Positions 34,895 through 42,649 of a stretch of 64,000 nt of DNA are shown here, piece by piece. How positions within the stretch are numbered: the stretch's first letter is position 1; each line of letters begins with the position of its first letter. This stretch comes from Acidobacteria bacterium SCN 69-37 (GTDB taxonomy: Bacteria; Acidobacteriota; Vicinamibacteria; Vicinamibacterales; SCN-69-37), in contig MEDJ01000002.1 in the NCBI GenBank assembly GCA_001724025.1, positions 114,593 through 178,592 of the forward strand, read 5' to 3'. The position numbers and the translations under genes were made by a program. The notes beneath the pieces are model-generated. The model was not told where the DNA came from. It made no database searches and saw only the letters and a program-made list of their open reading frames with translations.

Positions 34895-35021
34895 GTGTTT
34901 GACATCCAGAGACGTGCTCCCTTTGAGTATTGCCGGCCTTTCGGTGGGCAGCGTGCGTGCAGAGGCCATAAATCGCGCCGAAAGTGACAGTTCAGGTCCT
35001 GAGTCCTCGGTTCTAATCTTG

Positions 35022-35050
35022 TTGACCTGTTAAACAAGTTTGTGTATCCT
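35022..35050 (+). promoter_or_regulatory. Promoter of the TonB receptor gene
   Basis: TTGACC (35022-35027), a 17-base spacer and TATCCT (35045-35050). A palindrome of the GntR type occupies the spacer, a repressing position. Confidence 0.65.
35026..35038. promoter_or_regulatory. Candidate GntR operator O4
   Basis: CCTGTTAAACAAG (reverse complement CTTGTTTAACAGG, nearly identical to O2) lies between the -35 and -10 of the receptor promoter. Confidence 0.65.
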
Positions 35051-35222
35051 TCCGTCGTTCCAACTCACAGGTGTGGGCAGGCGGCGGTCTCTCGGGAAGC
35101 GGTGAAGTCGCCGCATGCCGGCGTTCGGTGGAGCAACGCAGCGGTATCGGCGCAATTCGGCTGGCGGGCCCTCGTGGCGGTGGCCGGTCGCTCGCGGGCG
35201 TCCGGAGGAACCGTCTCTTGAA

Positions 35223-35235
35223 CCTGTTAGAGAGG
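35223..35235. promoter_or_regulatory. Candidate GntR operator O5
   Basis: CCTGTTAGAGAGG differs from O3 by one base in the right arm. It lies in the receptor leader, about 100 bases before the ATG. Confidence 0.5.
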
Positions 35236-35332
35236 TCAACAGCCTCGTCGCACGTGGACCGTCGAGGTGCCGGGACGGTGCACGTGCGGGAGATCGGGAA
35301 CACGGACCGGACAATCGGTAAGGGGGGAAGGT

Positions 35333-38300
35333 ATGTGGAAGATGCGAATCAGCACGGCGGTCGCCATGCTGATGTTGTGGGCCGCGGCCCTTTCGGCACA
35401 GAGCACCGGCTCTGTGAGTGGCACGATCGCAGACGAGTCGGGCGGCGTCATTCCCGGCGCGACCGTCACGGTGACCAACGTCGAGACAGGGGTCGCCACC
35501 ACCAGCGTCAGCCTGACGGACGGGACGTTCCTGTTCGGCAGCCTGCAGCCCGGCACGTACGTCACCACGGCGGAACTGTCCGGATTCAAGCGATACACCG
35601 GCGCGCCCTTTCAACTGCACGTCGGCGACAGGTTGGTCCTGAAAGTCGGTCTCGAACTCGGCATGGCGTCCGAAGAGGTCGTCGTCACGGCCGAGGCGCC
35701 GCTGCTCCGGACCGCCGACGCCCAGGTGGGCGAAGTGGTCACGAACCGGCTGATCGCCAACCTTCCGCAGCTCAATCGCAATCCGTTTGCGCTGTTGAGC
35801 CTTGCCGGGAACGTGCAGGGCTCGGGCAACTCCGTCCAGCTCAACGGCGGACGCACCAGCGCCGTGGACTATTACGTCGACGGCGGCGTCGTGAACTCGG
35901 GTCAGTCGAACAGACTGACGAACCAGGTGCCTTCGATGGATGCGGTGGCGGAGTTCCGCGTGGTGACCGCAGGCGTCTCCGCTGAGTTCGGTCGTATCTC
36001 CGGCGGTTACGTGACGCTGGTGACGAAGGGCGGCACGAACACGCTCAGCGGCAGCGTCTACAACTACCTGTTCGACGACGCGCTGAACGAGAACTCCTGG
36101 GCTCAGAAGGCCATCGGCGCGAAGAAGGCGGACTTCCGCCAGAACACGTTCGGATTCACCGTCGGTGGTCCCATCGTCATCCCCCACGTGTACGACGGAC
36201 GCAACAAGACCTTCTTCTTCGTCGACAACGAGTTCCTCAGACGGAACGAGGCCGGCGCCGTGGCGCTCAGCAGCGTGCCGACCGCGCTCGAGCGGACGGG
36301 CGATTTCACGCAGACGACCTACCAGGGGCGTGTCTACGTGATGTATGACCCGTGGGGACCGCAGGTCTTCAATGAGAGCCGCGGGCTCTGGGAACGCACG
36401 GGCCTGCTCGGCGGCAACGGACGAGTCGTGCCGTCTCACCTCATCTCGCCGGTGTCACAGGCGATCCTGGGCATGATTCCGATGCCGAACCGCGAACCCG
36501 TCGCCGGCAGCAGCAGCCTGAACAACTACGAATACACGACGTCGAGCAAGCGGTCCAACAACCGGATCGGTATCAGGGTCGATCACAACCTGAGCAACAC
36601 GCAGCGGTTCAATGCCCGCTTTGGCACCTTCGGTGGCGACGAGACGTCCTCGCCGACGATGGATACGCCGCTGTACACGAGCAGCCTGAACCAGGTCAAA
36701 GGCGGCAAGTCCGGCAACGTGAACTATTCCTGGACGCCTGGCTCGACGACGGTCATCGAGATGCGAGCGTCGGCCACGTACACGCCGAACTTCAGCGGCA
36801 ACACGCACCCGGCGGACTTCAAGAACTCGTTCCTGCCTGACGTCTACCGCAACTACCTCGGTGACAACGACACGCCGCAGATTGCCGTCACGTTCATGAG
36901 CGGCACGCCCTACGCCCAGGCTGGCAGCAAGAACATCACGAACTCGACGACTGCCGTCTTTGCGGGAACCGTCACGAAGATCTACAGCAATCACTCGCTG
37001 AAGTTCGGCGGCGAGCACCGCCGCTACTACGACGACTTCTACAACGAGGGTGGCAACACCAACATCATGAACTTCATGGTCAACCCGCTGCACCAGTTCC
37101 AGGGTGACTTCGGATTGGGTGCGAACGAAGGACGCGTCCTCGGTCTGGGCAGCTTTCTGCTGGGGATCAACAACCGCAACAACATCAAGAAGCCGACCGA
37201 CAGGTTCATGAACACGAACTACTGGGGCGCCTTCATCCAGGACGACTGGCGCGTCACGCCGAATCTCACCCTGAACCTCGGCGTCCGCTGGGACAACGAG
37301 CGGCCGACGACGGAGCGGTACGATCGGCTCTACTTCTGGGATCCGGATCATCCGTCCCTGTTCCACGTCAACCCTGGCTATGACTTCACCGCGGAGGCGA
37401 TCAAGGCCGGGCTGCCGGCCGACACGCCCGTGCCGCTCTGGGCGCAGCGTGGCAGTTTCGATCCCGGAGCGGTCCTGATTGCCGGCACTCCGGAGTTCCC
37501 CGGCCGATCGCCGCAGGAGCTCAGCTACTTCCAGTTCGCCCCGCGTATCGGTGCCGCGTACCGGGCTGGATCGAACACCGTGCTCCGCGCGTCGTTCGGC
37601 AAGATGTTCCTGCCCACGACCGGTAATCCGAACAGCTACGCCACGAGCAACGCGAACGTCGCGCTGTCCGATCAGGCGTTCGCCGGCTGGCACGCGTCCG
37701 TCGATGGTGGCCGCACGTACATCTCCACGTGGGCTGATCCGTTCCCGCTGCCGTCGATGTACAGCGCGTACAGCAAGGACGTCATGACGGCCAACCTGCA
37801 GAGCTCGCTCGATCCCGGTGCGACCGTGGTTTCGTCCGAGCTGCGCATGCCGCGTGAATACAACTGGTCGTTCGACGTCCAGCGACAGTTGCCGGGCAAC
37901 ACGGTGGTGAACCTCGGTTATGTGGGCAGTCGGGGTGTCGGCCTGCTGGCCACCAACACGATCAGTACCTATCCGAAGGAACTGCTCGTCCCGGAACTGG
38001 CGGCGACCAGCCAGATCTTCATGCTGTCGCCGAACGCCGGTCAGACGCTCGAGACGACCATCACCGGCACCAATCAGCAGATGGGGCTCTTGCAGTACCA
38101 GTATCCCTACTACGGGCGCGTGCAGGTGTCTGGGCTGCCGCTGGGCACGTCGCAGTATCACGCGATGACGGCGCGCGTCGAACGACGCTTCAGCCAGGGA
38201 TTCTCCCTGCTCGCGAACTACACCTACGGCAAGTTGATGGACGACGTCGGCGGCGCGGACGGACAGGGTGGAAAGACCGTCCAGTCGTTCGATTCGTACA

Positions 38301-38950
38301 AGGCGGCGTGGGGTCTCAGCCCGCTGGATCGCAAGCACCGGTTCAACGCGTCGTTCGTCTACGAGGTGCCGTTCGGCGCTGGTCGTCGATGGCTCGGAGC
38401 GCCCACGGGCGCGGTCGCGCAGATTGTCGACAAGGTCGTGGGTGGATGGCAGTTCGCGGGCAACTACCAGTTCTACACGGGAACGCCCATCACGCTGACG
38501 GGCAGTACGACGAGCAACATCAACAACACGATCAAGATCAACCAGACGTGGGGCAGCTACGCCGGGCCTGATCACGAGCTGACGGGCCCTGGCTTCAAGA
38601 ACAACGACCAGGTGCTGTACTCGCCCGTCGATCCCGTGCCGGCCGACGCCGTCCGTCGCCTGGATCCGAACAAGGTGGTCGGCGCCCGCGTCTTCGTGTC
38701 GGGTGATCTGCCGCCGAACGACGACAAGTACCGGAACCCGTCGTTCAATCAGGTCGACCTCGCCCTGATGAAGAACTTCACGTTCGGACCATCGCGCTAC
38801 GTCCAGATCCGGGCCGAAGCACAGAACGTGCTCAACATCCGCGGCTTCGGCAACTACGTCTCGCAGATCGGGAACGTGAACTACGGGCTCATCACCTCGG
38901 CCGGTAACGGGCCGCGGCAGATTCAGCTTTCGGCACGCCTCGTGTTCTGA
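35333..38950 (+). CDS. TonB-dependent outer-membrane receptor, Oar-like
   Basis: A 1205-aa protein. The signal peptide ends near ALSAQ. A carboxypeptidase-regulatory beta-sandwich (about residues 25-110: TGSVSGTIADESGGVIPGA to LVLKVGLEL) is followed by a plug region with ELPQLNRNPF-type and LNGGRTSAVDYYVDGG segments, then a long beta-barrel ending LSARLVF with the terminal Phe of outer-membrane barrels. This architecture is common in Acidobacteriota for uptake of oligosaccharides or other large nutrients. ATG 35333 has GGGGGGAAGG upstream. Regulation by the GntR protein is suggested by sites O3-O5. A classical TonB box is not obvious. Confidence 0.9.
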   Translation: MWKMRISTAVAMLMLWAAALSAQSTGSVSGTIADESGGVIPGATVTVTNVETGVATTSVSLTDGTFLFGSLQPGTYVTTAELSGFKRYTGAPFQLHVGDRLVLKVGLELGMASEEVVVTAEAPLLRTADAQVGEVVTNRLIANLPQLNRNPFALLSLAGNVQGSGNSVQLNGGRTSAVDYYVDGGVVNSGQSNRLTNQVPSMDAVAEFRVVTAGVSAEFGRISGGYVTLVTKGGTNTLSGSVYNYLFDDALNENSWAQKAIGAKKADFRQNTFGFTVGGPIVIPHVYDGRNKTFFFVDNEFLRRNEAGAVALSSVPTALERTGDFTQTTYQGRVYVMYDPWGPQVFNESRGLWERTGLLGGNGRVVPSHLISPVSQAILGMIPMPNREPVAGSSSLNNYEYTTSSKRSNNRIGIRVDHNLSNTQRFNARFGTFGGDETSSPTMDTPLYTSSLNQVKGGKSGNVNYSWTPGSTTVIEMRASATYTPNFSGNTHPADFKNSFLPDVYRNYLGDNDTPQIAVTFMSGTPYAQAGSKNITNSTTAVFAGTVTKIYSNHSLKFGGEHRRYYDDFYNEGGNTNIMNFMVNPLHQFQGDFGLGANEGRVLGLGSFLLGINNRNNIKKPTDRFMNTNYWGAFIQDDWRVTPNLTLNLGVRWDNERPTTERYDRLYFWDPDHPSLFHVNPGYDFTAEAIKAGLPADTPVPLWAQRGSFDPGAVLIAGTPEFPGRSPQELSYFQFAPRIGAAYRAGSNTVLRASFGKMFLPTTGNPNSYATSNANVALSDQAFAGWHASVDGGRTYISTWADPFPLPSMYSAYSKDVMTANLQSSLDPGATVVSSELRMPREYNWSFDVQRQLPGNTVVNLGYVGSRGVGLLATNTISTYPKELLVPELAATSQIFMLSPNAGQTLETTITGTNQQMGLLQYQYPYYGRVQVSGLPLGTSQYHAMTARVERRFSQGFSLLANYTYGKLMDDVGGADGQGGKTVQSFDSYKAAWGLSPLDRKHRFNASFVYEVPFGAGRRWLGAPTGAVAQIVDKVVGGWQFAGNYQFYTGTPITLTGSTTSNINNTIKINQTWGSYAGPDHELTGPGFKNNDQVLYSPVDPVPADAVRRLDPNKVVGARVFVSGDLPPNDDKYRNPSFNQVDLALMKNFTFGPSRYVQIRAEAQNVLNIRGFGNYVSQIGNVNYGLITSAGNGPRQIQLSARLVF

Positions 38951-38968
38951 GGCGTCGCCAGCACCCGC

Positions 38969-39006
38969 AGGGGCGGTCCGCGTACGTGAGGCGGGCCGCC
39001 CCTTTT
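38969..39006 (+). terminator. Rho-independent terminator after the TonB receptor
   Basis: AGGGGCGGTCCGC and GCGGGCCGCCCCT form a GC-rich stem with a loop of about 8 bases, followed by TTTT. It lies 19 bases after the receptor stop and before the Shine-Dalgarno sequence of the next gene, so it may be partial. Confidence 0.7.
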
Positions 39007-39026
39007 CCGATCATTGGAGGTCTTTC

Positions 39027-39962
39027 ATGAGAGGTTCCACGAGGATCCGGGCGTGCGGCGTGGCCGTGCTGGGGCTGGCGCTTGCGGCCTCGCTCTCGGC
39101 GCAGCGTCAGGGAGGGGCGGGCGGTCAGGCGACGCGTCCCGATCCCCACAGGCTCGACATGTTCATGTGCGATTGGCGCGAGTCGCTGCCGCGTCACAGT
39201 CACGGAGGCCTCGTCGAGCGGGACATCCTCACGCACGGCGATCCCCAGACGTCCACGACCCGGTGTGCAGTCCTCGCTCACACGAACAATGCGTCGTACG
39301 CGACCCTCGCCGCGCGCGGCGGCATCGCGCCGATGACCCTCGAGGGCGTCCAGGAAATCTTCTACGTCGTCGCGGGCACCGGAACCGTGACGTCTGCCGG
39401 CACGACGTCCGCATTGTTCGACGGCGTGGGTGTGCTCGTGCCGCCCGGCGTCGAGTTCTCGCTGCAGAACACCGGCGACGACGGTCTGAACATGTACATC
39501 ATCAGCGAGCGCGTGCCGGCCGGGTTCACGCCGGGCGACAAAGTGCTCGTGGTGAACGAGAATCGGCAGCCGGTGCGCGGATCCACGGGCCACTGGGTGC
39601 ACATCGTCAAGAACATCTTCACGCCGGCCGACGGCCTGGCGACGTTGAGACAGGTAATCACGGTTGCGCTGGATCCGATGACCGTGGGTGAGCCGCACGC
39701 GCACACCGTCGGCTCCGAGGAAGTGTGGATTCAGATCAAGGGCAAGTCACTGGCGTTCATCGGCACCCAGCTTCGGTGGCAGACACCGGGCGTCGGCTAT
39801 CTGGCGCCGCCACTCGCGCCAGCCACACCGGAAAACGTACGCCTCGGCCTCTCGTTCCCGCACTCGAACATCAATCCCGGTACGGACCAGGTCAAGTTCC
39901 TGTATTTCCAGACGGCGATGCGGCCGGCTGCCGCCACACCAGCCGCAGAGGCGTCCCGATGA
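39027..39962 (+). CDS. Exported double-cupin protein, copy 2
   Basis: A 311-aa paralogue of the cupin at 30256-31290. It has a signal peptide (VAVLGLALAASLSAQ), a first cupin half with RHSHGGLVERDIL and EIFYVVAGTGTVTSAG, and a second half with VGEPHAHTVGSEEVWIQIKG, where the His and Glu fit metal ligands. Both copies share the SHGGL and RxILxxGDP segments near the N-terminus. Expected in the periplasm. ATG 39027 has TTGGAGG. Its stop overlaps the mutarotase-like gene by ATGA, so the two products are probably made together. Confidence 0.78.
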   Translation: MRGSTRIRACGVAVLGLALAASLSAQRQGGAGGQATRPDPHRLDMFMCDWRESLPRHSHGGLVERDILTHGDPQTSTTRCAVLAHTNNASYATLAARGGIAPMTLEGVQEIFYVVAGTGTVTSAGTTSALFDGVGVLVPPGVEFSLQNTGDDGLNMYIISERVPAGFTPGDKVLVVNENRQPVRGSTGHWVHIVKNIFTPADGLATLRQVITVALDPMTVGEPHAHTVGSEEVWIQIKGKSLAFIGTQLRWQTPGVGYLAPPLAPATPENVRLGLSFPHSNINPGTDQVKFLYFQTAMRPAAATPAAEASR

Positions 39963-41038
39963 CATTCATCACGCACCGCGGCGCGCCTGTGCGCGTGCCC
40001 AGAACACGGAGGAGCCCGTTGCCGGCCTGGCGGCGCGGACTGATGACGGCGGCAGCGATCGGGCTGGCCTGCACCAGTTTGATCGCCGCCCGGCAGAATG
40101 CACCGCAGGCCGTCCCCTCCCCCGACGCCGATGCACCTGACGCACCGGCGGTCAGCATCAGCAACGGCCTGGTGTCGGCCATCCTGTATCTTCCGGATCC
40201 GGAACGCGGCTACTACAGGGCCACCCGGTTCGATTGGTCCGGCGTGATTGCCGATCTGCAGGCCGGCGGGCATTCGTACTTCGGCCGGTGGTTTCCCACG
40301 TACGATCCCAGGACGCACGACGCGATCAGTGGCCCCGTGCAGGAGTTCGTCACCGGACAGGGTTTCGAGGCCGCGGGACCTGGTGACACCTTCGTCAAGA
40401 TCGGCGTGGGCGTTCTGCGCAAGCCGGCCGTCGCGGCAAGAGGCTTCGCGACGCTCGACATCGTCGACGGCGGCACCTGGTCCACCCGTATTCAGCCCGA
40501 TGCCGTGGAGTTCATCCACGAGGTGAACGATCCTGCGTCCGGGTACGGCTATCGATATAGCAAGACCGTGGCTCTGCTGCCCGGCAAGACGCAGATGACG
40601 CTGACGCATCGTCTGGAGTCGACGGGCGTGCACGCGATCGATACGGAGATGTACAACCACAACTTCTTCGTGCTGGACGGACAGCCGAGCGGCCCGGACG
40701 TCCAGGTCCGTGTGCCGTTCACCCTCGAGGCGTTCAACGTACGGGGAGACGCGGTACAGGTCAATGGTGATCGGATCGACTATCTCAAGCCGATCGAGAC
40801 CTCTGTCCGGATGCAACTGAAGGGCTTCAGCTCGTCGACGGCTGACTACGACATCAGGGTGGAGAACCGGAAGACCGGGGCCGGCGTGCGCGTCACATCC
40901 GATCGGCCGCTGTCCGACATGGTGTTCTGGTCGTCGCCAAAGGCCATCTGTCCCGAGGCGTACATCCACGTCCACGCCGAACGGGATCAGCCCATGACGT
41001 GGACTACGACCTACGACTTCTACGCATTGCCGCGTTGA
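39959..41038 (+). CDS. Exported mutarotase-like protein, copy 2
   Basis: A 359-aa paralogue of the protein at 27364-28407. It has a long N-terminal leader, basic (RVPRTRRSPLPAWRR) and then hydrophobic (LMTAAAIGLACTSLIAA), possibly a signal or twin-Arg-like leader. The core shares ISNGLVSAILYLPDPERGYY, TRFDWSGVI, YRYSKTVALL and MYNHNFFVLDGQPSGP with copy 1. A sugar-binding or epimerase role in the periplasm is inferred from fold resemblance and neighbours. It is the last gene of the locus. Confidence 0.72.
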   Translation: MTFITHRGAPVRVPRTRRSPLPAWRRGLMTAAAIGLACTSLIAARQNAPQAVPSPDADAPDAPAVSISNGLVSAILYLPDPERGYYRATRFDWSGVIADLQAGGHSYFGRWFPTYDPRTHDAISGPVQEFVTGQGFEAAGPGDTFVKIGVGVLRKPAVAARGFATLDIVDGGTWSTRIQPDAVEFIHEVNDPASGYGYRYSKTVALLPGKTQMTLTHRLESTGVHAIDTEMYNHNFFVLDGQPSGPDVQVRVPFTLEAFNVRGDAVQVNGDRIDYLKPIETSVRMQLKGFSSSTADYDIRVENRKTGAGVRVTSDRPLSDMVFWSSPKAICPEAYIHVHAERDQPMTWTTTYDFYALPR

Positions 41039-41062
41039 GGCCTCGCCTTCGGGGCTCTGGAT

Positions 41063-41154
41063 AAACACGGAGGACACGGAGGCGCGGAGTCTGGCGCGAC
41101 GAGCGTGCCCGGCCCGCTGGCGGGCGGCTCCGTGTCTCCGTGGCCTACGTGTTT
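41063..41154. repeat. CACGGAG hairpin repeat, copy 1
   Basis: AAACACGGAGGACACGGAGG and GGCGCGGAG at the left pair with CTCCGTGTCTCCGTGG and TACGTGTTT at the right, separated by a GC-rich centre that itself contains CCGGCCCGCTGGCGGGCGG. It lies between convergent genes and supplies the stop codon of the methyltransferase gene. Confidence 0.75.
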
Positions 41155-41888
41155 CGATTCGCGTGGAACACCGCGCGATCCTGGCGGAGCGCCTCCGCGA
41201 GACCGTTCCGGCCGCGCAGCCGGTGATAGACGGCTCTGGCGGCGCGGTAGGGCAGGCCCGGCAGATTCGTCACTGTCCGGACGCGGGCAAATCCCGCGCA
41301 CCGCAGCAGTGCCTCGACACCCTGCGGGTTCGGCGCCCACCAGTTCGTTGGGTCACCATTGAGTTCGCGATCCGGATAGAACGCCGCGGCCGGGCGGCCG
41401 ATGCCGATCATGTCGACCACGGTCTCGACAATCAGCATGTCGCGCGTGACCGACGCCACGCGCTCGAGCGCGAGCAGGGGATGGCGCAGGTGGTAGAGCA
41501 CACCGAGGAAGAGCACGACGTCGAACGTGCCGACACGCTCGGGCGAAAGATCCATGACGTCGATGTCGACGTCCTCGACCTTCGACCCGAGCGCATCGCG
41601 CGCCATCAGGAAGCCGTCCTTGCGCCCCCAGCCCTCGGACGAGTGCCACGAGTAGTAGTCGGACGCCACCACCCGGCTGGCGCCGCGGCGTTCGCACTCG
41701 AACGAAAAGAAGCCGTCCCACGCGCCGATATCGAGCACGGTCCGTCCGGCCAGTGACGACGGCAGGTCGATCCGCTGCAGGCGCCGGGCCGTGTCGTCCA
41801 CCCCCCGGGTGACGAGGCCGTCGCCGAGGTCGATGGTGTGATACCAGCGGTGCGATTCGATGCGCGTGCGAAGGGATGACGGAATCAT
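41145..41888 (-). CDS. SAM-dependent methyltransferase, CmoB/DUF1698-like
   Basis: A 247-aa Rossmann methyltransferase. The SAM site is VLDIGAWDGFFSFECERRG and the acidic loop after strand 2 is VASDYYSW. FLGVLYHLRHPLLALERVA resembles the CmoB/DUF1698 pattern. Beginning with WYHTIDLGDGLVTRG also fits that group, but a tRNA role is not implied given the glycosyltransferase neighbours. Its start overlaps the GT2 stop by ATGA, so it is the third gene of the leftward module. The final residues (NRNT) and TAG stop lie in the hairpin repeat. Confidence 0.8.
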   Translation of the reverse strand: MIPSSLRTRIESHRWYHTIDLGDGLVTRGVDDTARRLQRIDLPSSLAGRTVLDIGAWDGFFSFECERRGASRVVASDYYSWHSSEGWGRKDGFLMARDALGSKVEDVDIDVMDLSPERVGTFDVVLFLGVLYHLRHPLLALERVASVTRDMLIVETVVDMIGIGRPAAAFYPDRELNGDPTNWWAPNPQGVEALLRCAGFARVRTVTNLPGLPYRAARAVYHRLRGRNGLAEALRQDRAVFHANRNT

Positions 41889-42649
41889 CGGCTCCGGGCC
41901 TCCGTGGCCGCCCGATCGCGCGGGACATCGTAGCGGCCCCGCGCCGCCCGGGCGCGGATGCGGAGGACGTCGCGGGCCATCAGGAGAGAATCGCGCACCG
42001 GCGAGACCTGCGATCGATCGCGGTAGTGCCACTCGATGGGCATCTCGACCACGCGCAGCCCGAGGCGCTGCGCCACGACGAGCGTCTCGATGTCGAACGC
42101 CCAGCCGTCGAGCGTGATGCGCGAGAAGACCGCGTCGGCCGCAGCGCCGGTGAACATCTTGAACCCGCACTGCGTGTCCTCGATGCCCTGCAGCACCAGG
42201 CGACGGACGAGGGTGTTGAAGACGCGGCCCATGGCGTGCCGCAATCCCGGCTCGCCGACGCGGCGCGCACCCTCGCCCTCGCGGCTGCCGATCGCGATGT
42301 CGCACGTGGCCGGCACCTGCGCGAGGAAGCGCGGCAGCTCGGTCACGGGCATCGACAGGTCGGCATCGCACAGGAAGCGGAGATCGCCCCGCGACGCCAG
42401 CATGCCGGCGCGGACCGCGCCCCCCTTGCCCCGGTGCGGCTCCCGCTGGAGCACGATGCGCGTGTCGCCTGCGGCCGCGGCCGCGGCCTCGACCACGGCC
42501 CCGGTGTCATCCGTCGACCCGTCGTCGACCACCCGGATTTCCCACGCGGGCACGATCGACGGCAGCGCGGCCTGGAGCGCGGTCAGCGTCGGCCCGATTC
42601 GCGCCGCTTCATTGAAGGCGGGAACGATGATCGACAGGGCTGTCCGCAT
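41885..42649 (-). CDS. GT2 glycosyltransferase, dolichyl-phosphate glucosyltransferase-like
   Basis: A 254-aa inverting glycosyltransferase. The nucleotide-sugar site is IIVPAFNEAARIG with VVDDGSTDDT, and the metal-binding motif is CDADLS. The segment TQCGFKMF and ITLDGWAFDIE is typical of ALG5-like enzymes that load glucose onto a polyprenyl phosphate. No C-terminal membrane domain is evident. ATG 42647-42649 shares its A with the preceding stop (TGATG). A GTG at 42668-42670 is an in-frame alternative. It probably supplies the lipid-linked donor used by the GT39 enzyme upstream. Confidence 0.85.
   Translation of the reverse strand: MRTALSIIVPAFNEAARIGPTLTALQAALPSIVPAWEIRVVDDGSTDDTGAVVEAAAAAAGDTRIVLQREPHRGKGGAVRAGMLASRGDLRFLCDADLSMPVTELPRFLAQVPATCDIAIGSREGEGARRVGEPGLRHAMGRVFNTLVRRLVLQGIEDTQCGFKMFTGAAADAVFSRITLDGWAFDIETLVVAQRLGLRVVEMPIEWHYRDRSQVSPVRDSLLMARDVLRIRARAARGRYDVPRDRAATEARSR

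Larger units (their letters stand above)
34725..35332. other. 608-base control region before the TonB receptor
   Basis: No gene is supported here. It holds four GntR-like sites, a good promoter and what looks like a duplicated promoter segment: GTGTAAGATCCTTCCGTG at 34763-34780 resembles GTGTATCCTTCCGTCG at 35042-35057, each just after an operator-like palindrome. The leader between the main promoter and the receptor ATG is about 275 bases. Confidence 0.6.
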
